This document shows, one piece after another, positions 27,177-41,830 of a DNA stretch of 64,000 nucleotides (position 1 is its first letter; each line of letters starts with the position of its first letter). A program made the position numbers and the translations under genes. The notes under the pieces were generated by a model, which saw only the letters and a list, made by a program, of their open reading frames with translations, was not told the origin of the DNA and ran no database searches. The stretch comes from Petrolisthes cinctipes. Its lineage: Eukaryota; Arthropoda; Malacostraca; Decapoda; Porcellanidae. The stretch covers positions 2,294,001 through 2,358,000 of the forward strand of contig JAWQEG010000082.1 in NCBI GenBank assembly GCA_033782935.1, read 5' to 3'.

Positions 27177-28698
27177 TCGGGTGTTTTGAGCCTGAATTTG
27201 AGATATAAACGGGTACTTAAGATGCATGCACATATCGACTTTTGGGCACCTAAAATATCGATTTTGAGCATGTTATGGGTCTGCATCTTGAAAACATTCT
27301 AACTAGGAGTAGGCATGTACAGATAGCTTCTGGGACCCCAAAATAGGGAATTTTCGGGTGTATTGAGCCTGAATTTGAGATATAAACGGGTACTGAAGAT
27401 GGATGCACATATCGACTTTTGGGCACCTAAAATATCGATTTTGAGCATGTTCTGGGTCTGTAGCTTGAAAACATTCTAACTAGGAGTAGTCATGTACATA
27501 TCGCTTCTAGGACCCAAAATTAACGAATTTTCGGGTGTTTTGAGCCTAAATTTGAGATATAAACGGGTAAAGAAGATGCATGCACATATAGAATTTGGAC
27601 ACTTAAAATATCGATTTTTAGCATGTTTTGAGCCTATATTTTGAAAAAAAATTTAGCACTGAGTAGGTATGTACAGATTGCTCCTGGGACCCCAAAATAT
27701 CGAATTTTCGAGTGTTTTGAGGTTGAATTTGGGATATAAACGGGTGCATAAGATGCATACACATATTGACTTTGGGCACCTACAATATCGGTTTTCAGCA
27801 TGTTTTGGCCTGTATCTGAATAGGCATGTACAGATCGCTTCTGGGACCCCAAAATATCGAATTTTCGGGTGTTTTCGGCCTGAATTTAAGATATCGACTT
27901 TGGGCACCTAAAATATCGATTTTTAGCATGTTTTGGGCCTATTTTTTGAAAATATTCTAGCACTGAGTAGGCATGTAAAGATTGCTTCTGGGACCCCAAA
28001 ATATCGAATTTTTGGGTGTTTTGAGCCTGAATTTGAGATATAAACGGGTACTGAAGATGCATGCACATATCGACTTTTGGGCACTTAAAATATCGATTTT
28101 GAGCATGTTCTGGGTCTGTATCTTGAAAACATTCTAACTAGGAGTAGGCATGTACAGATCGCTTCTAGGACCCAAAAATAACGAAAATTCGGGTGATTTG
28201 AGCCTGAATTTGAGATATAAATGGGTACAGAATATACATGCACATATCGACTTTGGACACTTAAAATATCAATTTTTAGCATGTTTTGAGCCTATATTTT
28301 GAAAAAAAATTTAGCACTGAGTAGGTATGTACAGATCGCTTCTGGGACCCCAAAATATCGAATTTTCGGGTGTTTGAGGTTGAATTTGGGATATAAACGG
28401 GTGCAGAAGATGCACACACATATTGACTTTGGGAACCTAAAATATCGGTTTTCAGCATGTTTTGGCCTGTATCTGAGTAGGCATGTACAGATCGCTTCTG
28501 GGACCCCAAAATCTCGAATTTTCGGGTGTTTGGAGCCTGAATTTGAGATATAAACGGGTACTGAAGATGCATGCACATATCGACTTTTGGGCACCTAAAA
28601 TATCGGTTTTGAGCATGTTTTGGGTCTGTATCTTGAAAACATTCTAACTAGGAGTAGACATTTACAGATCGCTTCTAGGACCCAAAAATAATGAATTT
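27177..28698. repeat. Higher-order unit X2 (1,522 bp)
   Basis: The order is A1 A1 A2 B C A1 A2 B A3/A1. It lacks the A3-C and the 333 bp dimers present in X1. The core is near-identical to X1 at an offset of 2,658 bp. Confidence 0.82.
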
Positions 28699-30219
28699 TA
28701 GGGTTTTTCGAGCCTGAATTTGAGATATAAACGGGTGCAGAAGAGGAACACACATATTGACTTTGGGCACCTAAAATATTGATTTTGAGCATGTTATGGG
28801 TCTGTATCTTGAAAACATTCTAACTAGGAGTAGGTATGTACAGATAGCTTCTGGGACCCCAAAATATCGAATTTTCGGGTGTTTTGAGCCTGAATTTGAG
28901 ATATAAACGGGTACTGAAGATGGATGCACATATCGACTTTTGGGCACCTAAAATATAGATTTTGAGCATGTTCTGAGTCTGTATCTTGAAAACATTCTAA
29001 CTAGGAGTAGTCATGTACAGATCGCTTCTAGGACCCAAAATTAACGAATTTTCGGGTGTTTTGAGCCTAAATTTGAGATATAAACGGGTAAAGAAGATGC
29101 ATGCACATATAGAATTTGAACACTTTAAATATCGATTTTTAGCATGTTTTGAGCCTATATTTTGAAAAAAAATGTAACACTGAGTAGGTATGTACAGGTT
29201 GCTCGTGGGACCCCAAAATATCGAATTTTCGAGTGTTTTGAGGTTGAATTTGGGATATAAACGGGTGCATAAGATGCATACACATATTGACTTTGGGCAC
29301 CTACAATATCAGTTTTCAGCATGTTTTGGCCTGTATCTGAATAGGCATGTACAGATCGCTTCTGGGACCCCAAAATATCGAATTGTCGGGTGTTTTCGGC
29401 CTGAATTTAAGATATCGACTTTGGGCACCTAAAATATCGATTTTTAGCATGTTTTGGGCCTATTTTTTGAAAATATTCTAGCACTGAGTAGGCATGTAAA
29501 GATTGCTTCTGGGACCCCAAAATATCGAATTTTTGGGTGTTTTGAGCCTGAATTTGAGATATAAACGTGTACTGAAGATGCATGCACATATCGACTTTTG
29601 GGCACTTAAAATATCGATTTTGAGCATGTTCTGGGTCTGTATCTTGAAAACATTCTAACTAGGAGTAGGCATGTACAGATCGCTTCTAGGACCCAAAAAT
29701 AACGAAAATTCGGGTGATTTGAGCCTGAATTTGAGATATAAATGGGTACAGAATATGCATGCACATATCGACTTTGGACACTTGAAATATCAATTTTTAG
29801 CATGTTTTGAGCCTATATTTTGAAAAAAAAATTAGCACTGAGTAGGTATGTACAGATCGCTTCTGGGACCCCAAAATATCGAATTTTCGGGTGTTTGAGG
29901 TTGAATTTGGGATATAAACGGGTAAAGAAGATGCATGCACATATAGAATTTGAACACTTAAAATATCGATTTTTAGCATGTTTTGAGCCTATATTTTGAA
30001 AAAAAATTTAACACTGAGTAGGTATGTATAGGTTGCTCGTGGGACCCCAAAATATCGAATTTTCGAGTGTTTTGAGGTTGAATTTGGGATATAAACCTGT
30101 GCAGAAGATGCATACACATATTGACTTTGGGCACCTACAATATTGGTTTTCAGCATGTTTTGGCCTGTATCTGAATAGGCATGTACAGATCGCTTCTGGG
30201 ACCCCAAAATATCGAATTT
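28699..30219. repeat. Higher-order unit X3 with an internal A2-B re-duplication
   Basis: The order is B/A1 A1 A2 B C A1 A2 B/A2 B. At about 29,920 a B head (gaggttgaatttggg) switches into an A2 body carrying the private catatagaatttgaac variant of the A2 at 29,052. The A2-B segment is therefore repeated about 834 bp downstream, one pentamer length away. Confidence 0.78.
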
Positions 30220-33200
30220 TCGGGAGTTTGGAGCCTGAATTTGAGATATAAACGGGTACAGAAGATACATGCACATATCGACTTTTGGGCACCTATAAGA
30301 TCGATTTTCAGTATGTTTTGGGCCTGTATTTTGAAAATACTCTAACACGGAGTAGGCATGTACAGACCGCTTCTGGGACTCCAATATATCGAATTTTCGG
30401 GTGTTTTGGTACTGAATTTGAGATATCGACTTTGGGCACCAAAAATATCGATTTGTAACGTTTTGGGCCTATATTTTGAAAATATTCTAGCACTGAGTAG
30501 GGATGTACATATAGCTTCTGGGACCCCAAAATATCTTATTTTCGGGTGTTTTGAGCCTGAATTTGAGATATAAACGGGTACTGAAGATGCATGAAAATAT
30601 CGACTTTTGGGCACCTAAAATATCGATTTTGAGCATGTTTTGGGTCTGCATCTTGATAACATTCTAACTAGGAGTAGGCATGTACAGATCGCTTCTAGGA
30701 CCAAAAAATAACGAATTTTCGTGTGTTTTGAGCCTGAATTGAGATATAAACGGGTACAGAAGATTCATACACATATTGACTTTGGGCACTTAAAATTTCG
30801 ATTTTCAGCATGTTTTGGCCTGTATCTGAGTAGGCATGCACAGATCGCTTCTGGGACCACAAAATATCGAATTTTTGGGTGTTTGGAACCTGAATTTGAG
30901 ATATAAACGGGTACAGAAGATGCACACACATATTGACTTTGGGCACTTAAAATTTCGATTTTCAGCATGTTTTGGCCTGTATCTGAGTAGGCATGTACAG
31001 ATCGCTTCAGGGACCCCAAAATATCGAATTTTCGGGTGTTTGAAGCCTGAATTTGAGATATAAACGGGTACAGAAGATGCATCCACATATCGACTTTTGG
31101 GAACCTAAAAGATCGATTTTCACTATGTTTTCGGCCTGTATTTTTAAAATACTCTAACACGGAGTAGGCATGTACAGATCGCTTCTAGGACCCAAAAATA
31201 CTGAATTATAGGGTTTTTAGAGCCTGAATTTGAGATATAAACGGGTGCAGAAGAGGCACACACATATTGACTTTGGGCACTTAAAATTTCGATTTTCAGC
31301 ATGTTTTGGCCTGTATCTGAGTAGGCATGTACAGATCGCTTTTGGGACCCCAAAATATCGAATTTTCGGGTGTTTTCGGCCTGAATTTAAGATATCGACT
31401 TTGGGCACCTAAAATATCGATTTTTAGCATGTTTTGGGCCTATTTTTTGAAAATATTCTAGCACTGAGTAGGCATGTAAAGATTGCTTCTGGGACCCCAA
31501 AATATCGAATTTTCGGTTTTTTGAGCTTGAATTTGGGATATAAACGGGTACTGAATATGCATGCACATATCGACTTTTGGGCACCTAAAATATCGATTAT
31601 GAGCATTTTATGGATCTGTATCTTGAAAACATTCTAACTAGGAGTAGGCATGTACAGATCGCTTCTGGGACCCCAAAATATGGAATTTTCGGGTGTTTTG
31701 AGCCTGAATTTGAAATATAAACGGGTACTGAAGATGGATGCACATATTGACTTTTGGGCACCTAAAATATCGATTTTGAGCATGTTTTGGCCTGTATCTT
31801 AGTCGGCATGTACAGATCGCTTCTGGGACCCCAAAATATCGAATTTTCGGGTGTTTGGAGCCTGAATTTGAGATATAAACGGGTACAGAAGATACATGCA
31901 CATATCGACTTTTGGGCACCTAAAATATCGATTTTGAGCATGTTTTTTGTCTGTATCTTGAAAACATTCTAACTAGGAGTAGGCATGTACAGATCGCCTC
32001 GAGAAACCAAAAATAACGAATTTTCGGGTGTTTGGAGCCTGAATTTGAGATATAAACATATACAGAAGATGCATGCACATATCGACTTTGGACACTTAAA
32101 ATATCGATTTTTAGCATGTTTTGAGCCTATATTTTGAAAACAATCTAACACTGAGAAGGCATGTACAGATCGCTTCTGGGACCCCAAAATATCGAATTTT
32201 CCGGTGTTTTGAGACTGAATTTGAGATATAAACGGGAACTGAAGAGGCATGCACATATCGATTTTTCGGCACCTAAAATATCGATTTTGAGCATGTTTTG
32301 GGTCTGTATCTTGAAAACATTCTAACTAGGAGTAGGCATGTAAAGATCGCTTCTAGGACCCAAAAATAACGAATTTCTGGGTGTTTTGAGCCTGAATTTG
32401 AGATATAAACGGGTACAGAAGATGAATGCACATTTCGACTTTGGACACTTGAAATATCGATTTTTAGCATGTTTTGAGCCTATATTTTGAAAATATTCTA
32501 GCACTGAGTAGGCATGTACAGATCGCTTCTGGGACCCAAAAACATTGGATTTTTTTCGGGTGTTTTTGAGGTTGAATTTGGGATATAAATGGGTGCTGAA
32601 GATGCATACACATATTGATTTTGGGCACTAAAAATTTCGATTTTCAGCATGTTATGGCCTGTATCTGAGTAGGCATGTACAGATCGCTTTTGGGACCCCA
32701 AAATATCGAATTTTCGGGTGTTTGGAGCCTGAATTTGAGATATAAACGGGTACTGAAGATGAATGCACATATCGACTTTTGGGCACCTAAAAGATCGATT
32801 TTCAGTATGTTTTGGGCCTGTATTTTGAAAATACTCTAACACGGAGTAGGCATGTACAGATCGCTTCTGGGACCCCAAAATATCGAATTTTCGGGTGTGT
32901 TGAGCCTGAATTTGAGATATAAACGGGTACTGAAGATGCATGCACATATCGAATTTTTGGCACCTAAAATACCAATTTTGAGCATGTTTTTTGTCTGTAT
33001 CTTGAAAACATTCTAACTAGGAGTAGGCATGGACAGATCGCTTCTAGGACCCAAAAATAACAAATTGTCGGGTGTTTTGAGCCTGAATTTGAGATATAAA
33101 CGGGTACAGAAGATGCATGCACTTATCGACTTTGGACTCTTAAAATATCGATTTTTAGCATGTTTTGAGCCTATATTTTGAAAATATTCTAGCACTGAGT

Positions 33201-36200
33201 AGGCATGTACAGATCGCTTCTGGGACCCAAAAATATCAAATTTTCGGGTGTTTTTGAGGTTCAATTTGGGATATAAATGGGTGCAGAAGATGAACACACA
33301 TATTGACTTTGGGCACTTAAAATTTCGATTTTCAGCATGTTTTGGCCTGTATCTAAGTAGGCATGTACAGATCGCTTCTGGGACCCCAAAATATCGAATT
33401 TTCGTGTATTTGGAGCCTGAATTTGAGATATAAATGGGTACGGAAGATGCATGCACATATCGACTTTTGGGCACCTAAAATATCGATTTTCAGTATGTAT
33501 TGGGCCTGTATTATTAAAAAAAACTCTAACTAGGAGTAGGCATGTACAGATCGCTTCTAGGACCCCAAAATATCGAATTTTCGGGTGTTTTGAGCCTGAA
33601 GTTGAGATATAAACGGGTACTGAAGATGCATGCACATATCGACTTTTGGGCACCTAAAATATCGATTTTGAGCATGTTTTGGGTCCGTATCTTGAAAACA
33701 TTTTAACTAGGAGTAGGCATCTACAGATCGATTCTGGGATCCCAAAATACCAAATTTTCGGGGGTTTTGAGTTTGAATTTGAGATATAAACGGGTACTGA
33801 AGATGCATGCACATATCGACTTTTGGGCACCTAAAATATCGATTTTTAGCATGTTTTAAGCCTATATTTTGAAAATATTCTAGCACTGACTAGGCATGTA
33901 CAGATCGCTTCTCGGACCCAAAATATCGAATTTTCGGGTGTTTTGAGCCTGAATTTGAGATATAAACGGGTACTGAAGATGCATGCACAAATATCGATTT
34001 TGAGCATGTTTTGGGTCTGTATCTTGAAAACATTCTAACTAGGAGTAGGCATGTACAGATCGCTTCTAGGACCAAAAAATAACGAATTTTCGGGTGTTTT
34101 GAGCCTGAATTTGAGATATAAACGGGTACAGAAGATGGATACACATATAGACTTTGGGCACCTAAAATTTCGATTTTCAGCATGTTTTAACTGTATCTGA
34201 GTAGGCATGTACAGATCGCTTCTGGGACCCCAAAATATCGAATTTTCGGGTGTTTGGAGCCTGAATTTGAGATATAAACGGGTAGAGAAGATGCATGCAC
34301 ATATCGACTTTTAGGCACCTAAAAGATCGATATTCAGTATGTTTTGGTCCTGTATTTTTAAAATACTCTAACACGGAGTAGGCATGTACAGATAGCTTCT
34401 GGGACCCCAAAATATCGAATCTTCGAGTGTTTTGAGGTTGAATTTGGGATATAAACGGGTGCAGAAGATGCATACACATATTGACTTTGGGCACCTACAA
34501 TATCGGTTTTCAGCATGTTTTGGCCTGTATCTGAGTAGGCATGTACAGATCGCTTCTGGGACCTCAAAATATCGAATTTTCAGGTGTTTGGAGCCTGAAT
34601 TTGAGATATAAAACGGGTACAGAAGATGCATGCACATATCGACTTTTGGGCACCTAAAAGATCGATTTTCAGTATGTTTTGAGCCTGTAATTTAAAAATA
34701 CTCTAACACGGAGTAGGCATGTACAGATTGCTTCTAAAACCCCAATATATCGAATTTTCGGGTGTTTTGGGCCAGAATTTGAGATATCAACTTTGGGCAC
34801 CTAAAATATTGATTTTTAGCATGTTTTGAGCCTATATTTTGAAAATATTCTAGCACTGAGTAGGCATGTACAGATCGCATCTGGGACCCAAAATATTGAA
34901 TTTTCGGGTGTTTTGAGGTTGAATTTGGGATATAAACGGGTGCAGAAGATACATACACATATTGACTTTGTGCACCTAAAATATCGATTTTCAGCATGTT
35001 TTGGCATGTGTCTGAGTAGGCATGTACAGATCGCTTCTGGGACCCCAAAATATTGAATTTTCGGGTGTTTGGAGCCTGAATTTGAAATATAAACGGGTAC
35101 AGAAGGTGCATGCACATATCGACTTTTGGGCACCTAAAAGATCGATTTTCAGTATGTTTTGGGCCTGTATTTTGAAAATACTCTAACACGGAGTAGGCAT
35201 GTACAGATCGCTTCTGGGACCCAAAAATATTGAATTTTTGGGTGTTTTTGAGGTTGAATTTGGGATATAAACGGGTGCAGATGATGCATACACATATTGA
35301 CTTTGGGCACCTAAAATATCGATTTTTAGCATGTTTTGGCCTGTGTCTGAGTAGGCATGTACAGATCGCTTCTGGGACCCAAAAATATTGAATTTTCGGG
35401 TGTTTGGAGCCTGAATTTGAGATATAAACGGGTACAGAAGATGCATGCACATATCGATTTTTGGGCACCTAAAGGATCGATTTTCAGTATGTTTTGGGCC
35501 TGCATTTTGAAAATACTCTAACACGGAGTAGGCATGTACAGATCGCTTATGGGACCCCAAAATATCGAATTTTCGGGTGTTTTGGGCCTGAATTTGAGAT
35601 ATCGACTTTGGGCACCTAAAATATCGATTTTTAGCATGTTTTGGGCCTATAATTTGAAAATATTCTAGCACTGAGTAAGCATGTACAGATCGCTTCTGGG
35701 ACCCCAAAATATCGAATTTTCGGGTGTTTTGAGCCTCAAGTTGAGATATAAACGGGTACTGAAGATACATGCACATATCGACTTTTGGGCACCTAAAATA
35801 TCGATTTTGAGCATGTTTTGGGTCCTTATCTTGAAAACATTCTAACTAGGAGTAGGCATGTACCGATCGCTTCTGGGACCCCAAAATATCGAATTTTCGG
35901 GTGTTTTGAGTTTGAATTTGAGATATAAACAGGTACTGAAGATGCATGCACATATCGACTTTTGGGCACCTAAAATATCGATTTTTAGCATGTTTTAGGC
36001 CTATATTTTGAAAACATTCTAGCACTGAATAGGCATGTACAGATAGCTTCTGGGACCCAAAAATATTGAATTTTCGGGTGTTTTGAGGTTGAATTTGGGA
36101 TATAAACGGGTGCAGAAGATGCATACACATATTGACTTTGGGCAACTAAAATATCGATTTTCAGCATGTTTTGGCCTGTGTCTGAGTAGGCATGTACAGA

Positions 36201-37497
36201 TCGCTTCTGGGACCCCAAAATATCGAATTTTCGGGTGTTTTAAGCCTGAATTTGAAATATAAACGGGTACAGAAGGTGCATGCACATATCGACTTTTGGG
36301 CACCAAAAAGATCGATTTTCAGTATGTTTTGGGCCTTTATTTTGAAAATACTCTATCACGGAGTTGGCATGTACAGATCGCTTCTGAGACCCCAAAAAAT
36401 CGAATTTACGGGTGTTTTGGGCCTGAATTTGAGATATCAACTTTGGGCACCTAAAATATCGATTTTTACCATGTTTTGGGCCTATATTTTGAAAATATTC
36501 AAGCCCTGAGTAAGCATGTACAGATCGCTTCTGGGACCCCAAAATATCGAATTTTCGGGTGTTTTTGAGGTTGAATTTGGGATATAAACGGGTGCAGAAG
36601 ATGCATACACATATTGACTTTGGGCACTTAAAATTTCGATTTTCAACATGTTTTGGCCTGTACCTGAGTAGGCATATACAGATCGCTTCTGGAACCCCAA
36701 AATATCGAATTTTCGAGTGTTTTGAGGTTGAATTTGGGCTATAAACGGGTGCAGAAGATGCATACACATATTGACTTTGAGCACCTAAAATATCTTTTTA
36801 TAGCACGTTTTGGCCTGTATCTGAGTAGGCATGTACAGATCGCTTCTGGGACCCCAAAATAACGAATTTTCGGTTGTTTAGAGCCTGAATTTGAGATATC
36901 TACTTTATGCACCTAAATTATCGATATTTAGCATGTTTTGGGCCTATATTTTGAAAACATTCTAGCACTGAATAGGCATGTACAGATAGCTTCTGGGACC
37001 CAAAAATATTGAATTTTCGGGTATTTTAAGCCTGAATTTGATATATAAACGTTTACAGAAGATGCATACACATATTGAATTTGGGCACCTAAAATATCGA
37101 TTTTCAGCATGTTTTGGCCTGTGTCTGAGTAGGCATGTACAGATCGCTTCTGGGACCCCAAAATATTGAAATTTTGGGTGTTTGGAGCCTGAATTTGAGA
37201 TATAAACGGGTACAGAAGGTGCATGCACATATCAACTTTTGGGCACCTAAAAGATCGATTTTCAGTATGTTTTGGGCCTGTATTTTTAAAATACTCTAAC
37301 ACGGAGTAGGCATGTACAGATCGCTTTTGGGACCGCAAAATATCGAATTTTCGGGTGTTTTGGGCCTGAACTTAAGATATCGACTTTGGGCACCTAAAAT
37401 ATCGATTTTTAGCATGTTTTGGGCCTATATTTTGAAAATATTCTAGCACTGAGTAGGCATGTACAGATCGCTTCTAGGACTAAAAAATAATTAATTT
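30220..37497. repeat. Irregular B/C-rich block
   Basis: Hybrids are abundant (A2/B at 30,719 and 31,209; A1/B at 31,689). C is absent from 31,689 to 34,757. Between 34,758 and 37,497 the order becomes C B A3 B A3 C A1 A1/A2 B A3 C B B C B A3 C, in which C is repeatedly followed directly by B. Spacing stays at 145-179 bp. No unique sequence, gene or transposon is present. Confidence 0.76.
33934..34089. repeat. Short A1 monomer with a central 21 bp deletion (156 bp)
   Basis: The sequence reads gcatgcacaaatatcgat, joining the end of half H1 directly to the start of H2 and losing the tatcgacttttgggcaccta segment. It removes the boundary between the two ancestral half-monomers and is the only example seen. 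Confidence 0.8.
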
Positions 37498-38135
37498 TCG
37501 GGTTTTTTGGGCCTGAATTTGAGATATAAACGGGTACAGAAGATGCATGGACATATCGACTTTGGACTCTTCAAATATCGATTATTAGCATGTTTTGAGG
37601 CTATATTTTGAAAACATTCTAGCACTGAGTAGGCATGTACAGATCGTTTCTGGGACCCAAAAATATCGAATTTTCGGATGTTTTTGAGGTTGAATTTGGG
37701 ATATAAACGGGTGCAGAAGATGCATACACATATTGACATTGGGCACTTAAAATTTCGATTTACAGCATGTTTTGGCCTGTATCTGAGTAGGCATGTACAG
37801 ATCGCTTCTGGGACCCCAAAATATCGATTTTTCGAGTGTTTTGAGGTTGAATTTGGGATATAAACGGGTGCAGAAGATGCATACACATATTGACTTTGGA
37901 CACCTAAAATATCTTTTTATAACATATTTTGGCCTGTATCTGAGTAGGCATGTACAGATCGCTTCTGGGACCCCAAAATAACGAATTTTCGGGTGTTTTG
38001 AGCCTGAATTTGAGATATCGACTTTGGGCACCTAAAATATCGATATTTAGCATGTTTTGGTTCTATATTTTGAAAATATTCTAGCACTGAGTAGGCATGT
38101 ACAGATCGCTTCTGGGACCCCAAAATATGGAATTT
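37498..38135. repeat. Segment L (638 bp: A2 B B C), left flank of U1
   Basis: Private variants are gactcttcaaatatcg, cgattattagcatg and atctttttataac. The same four-monomer segment reappears at 45,525-46,162 at an offset of 8,027 bp, before U3, but not between U1 and U2. The left border of the copy lies inside the A2 monomer, at about 37,510-37,560. Confidence 0.85.
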
Positions 38136-41100
38136 TCGGGTGTTTTGAGCCTGAATTTGAGATATTAACGGGTACTGAAGATGGATGCACATATCGACTT
38201 TTAGGCACCTAAAATATCGATTTTGAGCATGTTCTGGGTCTGTATCTTGAAAACATTCTAACTAGGAGTAGTCATGCACAGATCGCTTCTAGGACCTAAA
38301 ATAAACGAATTTTCGGGTGTTTAGAACCTAAATTTGAGATGTAAACGGGTACAGAAGATGCATGCACATATACAATTTGGACACTTAAAATATCGATTTT
38401 TAGCATGTTTTGAGCCTATATTTTGAAAAAAAAATTAGCACTGAGTAGGTATGTACAGGTTGCTTCTGGGACCCCAAAATATCGAATTTTCGAGTGTTTT
38501 GAGGTTGAATTTGAGATATAAACGGGTGCAGAAGATGCATACACATATTGACTTTGGGCACCCACAATATCGGTTTTCAGCATGTTTTGGCCTGTATCTG
38601 AGTAGGCATGTACAGATCGCTTCTGGGACCCCAAAATATCGAATTTTCGTGTGTTTGGAGCCTGAATTTGAGATATAAACGGGTACAGAAGATACATGCA
38701 CATATCGACTTTTGGGCACCTAAAAGATCGATTTTCAGTATGTTTTGGGCCTGTATTTTGAAAATACTCTAACACGGAATAGGCATGTACAGATCGCTTC
38801 TGGGACCCCAATATATCGAATTTTCGGGTGTTTTGGTACTGAATTTGAGATATCGACTTTGGGCACCAAAATTATCGATTTTTAGCATGTTTTGGGCCTA
38901 TATTTTGAAAATATTCTAGCACTGAGTAGGCATGTACAGATCGCTTCTGGGACCCCAAAATATCGAATTTTCGGGTGTTTTGAGCCTGAATTTGAGATAT
39001 AAACGGGTACTGAAGATGCATGCAAATATCGACTTTTGGGCACCTAAAATATCGATTTTGAGCATGTTTTGGGTCTGCTTCTTGATAACATTCTAACGAG
39101 GAGTAGGTATGTACAGATCGCTTCTAGGACCGAAAAATAACGAATTTTCGGGTGTTTTAAGCCTGAATTTGAGATATAAACGGGTTCAGAAGATGCAAGC
39201 ACATACAGACTTTGGACTCTTAAAATATCGATTTTTAGCATGTTTTTTAGGCAATATTTTGAAAACATTCTAGCACTGAGTAGGCATGTACAGATCGCTT
39301 TTGGGACCCTAAAATATCGAATTTTCGGGTGTTTTCATCCTGAATTTGAGATATCGACTTTGGGCACCTAAAATATCTATTTTTAGCATGTTTTGGGCCT
39401 ATATTTTGAAAATAATCTAGCACTGAGTAGGCATGTAAAGATTGCTTCTGGGACTTCAAAATATCGAATTTTCGGGTGTTTCAAGCCTAAATTTGAGATA
39501 TAAACGGGTACTGAAGATACATGCACATATCGACTTTTGGGCACCTAAAATATCGATTTTGAGCATGTTCTGGGTCTGTATCTTGTAAACATTCTAACAA
39601 GGAGTAGGCATGTACAGATCGCTTCTAGGACCCTAAAATAATTAATTTTCGGGTGTTTTAAGCCTGAATTTGAGATATAAACGGGTACAGAAGATGCATT
39701 CACATATCGACTTTGGACTCTTAAAATATCGATTTTTAGCATGTTTTGAGCCTATATTTTGAAAATATTATAGCACTGAGTAGGCAGGTAAAGATCGCTT
39801 CTGGGACCTCAAAATATCGAATTTTCGGGTGTTTTGAGCCTAAATTTAAGATATAAACGGGTACTGAAGATGCATGCACATATCGACTTTTTGTCACCTA
39901 AAATATCGATTTTGAGCATGTTCTGGGTCTGTATCTTGAAAACATTCTAACTAAGAGTAGGCATGTACAGATCGCTTCTAGGACCCAAAAATAACGAATT
40001 TTCGGGAGTTTTGAGCCTGGATTTGAGATATAAACGGGTACAGAAGATGCATGCACATATCGACTTTGGACACTTAAAATATCGATCTTTAACATGTTTT
40101 GAGACTATATTTTGAAAAAAAATTTAACACTCAGTAGGTATGTACAGATTGCTTCTGGGACCCAAAAATAATTAATTTTCGGGTGTTTTAAGGTTGAATT
40201 TGGGATATAAACGGGTGCAGAAGATGCATACACATATTGACTTTGGGCACCTAAAATATCGGTTTTCAGCATGTTTTGGCCTATGTCTGAGTAGTCATGT
40301 ACAGATCGCTTCTGGGACCCCAAAATATCGAATTTTCGAGTGTTTGGAGCCTGAATTTGAGATATAAACGGGTACAGAAGATGCATGCACATATCGACTT
40401 TTGGGCACCTAAAAGATCGATTTTCAGTATGTTTTAGGCCTGTATTTTGAAAATACTCTAACACATAGTAGGCATGTACAGATCGCTTTTGGGAACCCCA
40501 AAATATTGAATTTTCGGGTGATTTCGGCCTGAATTTGAGATATTGACTTTGGGCACCTAAAATAATCGATTTTTAGCATGTTTTGGGCCTATATTTTGAA
40601 AATATTTTAGCAATAAGTAGGCATGTAAAGATCGCTTCTGGGACCCCAAAAAATTGAATTTTCGGGTGTTTTGAACCTGAATTTGTGATATAAACGGGTA
40701 CTGAAGATGAATGCACATATCGACTTTTAGTCACATAAAAGATCGATTTTTAGCATGTTTTGAGCCTATATTTTGAAAACATTCTAGCACTGAGTAGGTA
40801 TGTACAGATCGCTTCTGGTACCCAAAAATATCGAATTTTAGGGTGTTTTGAGATTGAATTTGGGATATAAACAGGTGCAGAAGATGCATACACATATTGA
40901 CTTTGGGCCCCTAAAATATCGATTTTCAGCATGTTTTGGCCTGTGTCTGAGTAGGCATGTACAGATCGCTTCTGGGACCCCAAAATATCGAATTTTCGGG
41001 TGTTTGGAGCCTGAATTTGAGATATAAACGGGTACAGAAGATGCATGCACATATCGACTTTTAGTCACATAAAAGATCGATTTTCAGTATGTTTTGGGCC

Positions 41101-41830
41101 TATATATCGAAAATACTCTAACACGGAGTAGGCATGTACAGATCGCTTCTGGGACCCCAAAATATCGAATTTTCGGGTGTTTTGTGCCTGAATTTGAAAT
41201 ATCGACGTTGGGCACCTAAAATATCGATTTTTAGCATGTTTTGGGCCTATATTTTGAAAATATTCTAGCACTGAGTAGGCATGTACTGATCGCTTCTGGG
41301 ACCCCAAAATATCGAATTATCGGGTGTTTTGAGCCTGAATTTGAGATATAAACGGGTACTGTAGAGGCACGCGCATATCGACTTTTGGGCACCTAAAATA
41401 TCGATTTTGAGCATGTTTTGGGTCTGTATCTTGAAAACATTCTAACTAGGAGTAGGCATGTGCAGATCGCTTCTAGGACCCAAAAATAACGAATTTTCGG
41501 GTGTTTTGAGCCTGAATTTGAGATATAAACGGGTACAGAAGATGCATGCACATATCGACTCTGGACTCTTAAAATATCGATTTTTAGCATGTTTTGAGCC
41601 TTTATTTTGAAAACATTCTAGAACTGAGTAGGCATTGACAGATCGCTTCTGGGACCCAAAAATATCTAATTTTCGGGTGTTTTTGAGGTTGAATTTTGGA
41701 TATAAACGAGTGAAGAAGATGCATCCACCAATTGACTTTGGGCACCTAAAATTTTGATTATCAGCAAGTTTTCGCTTGCATCTGAGTAGGCTTGTACAGA
41801 CCGCTTCTGGGACCCCAAAATATGGAATTT
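38136..41830. repeat. Higher-order unit U1 (3,695 bp, 22 monomers)
   Basis: The order is A1 A2 B A3 C, A1 A2 C, A1 A2', A1 A2 B A3 C, A1/A2 B A3 C, A1 A2' B. Everywhere I compared, U1 and U2 match base for base; the only difference noticed is near 39,246, where U1 has two T in place of one G. Such identity among old divergent monomers points to a very recent tandem duplication of the whole unit. Confidence 0.92.

Noticed and set aside
34734..35468. 244-codon open frame on the complement strand, the longest in the window
   Set aside because: It lies entirely in satellite monomers, encodes the periodic peptide seen in dozens of other frames, and changes frame content wherever a 157 or 147 bp monomer occurs. 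No coding signal beyond stop-free repeats.
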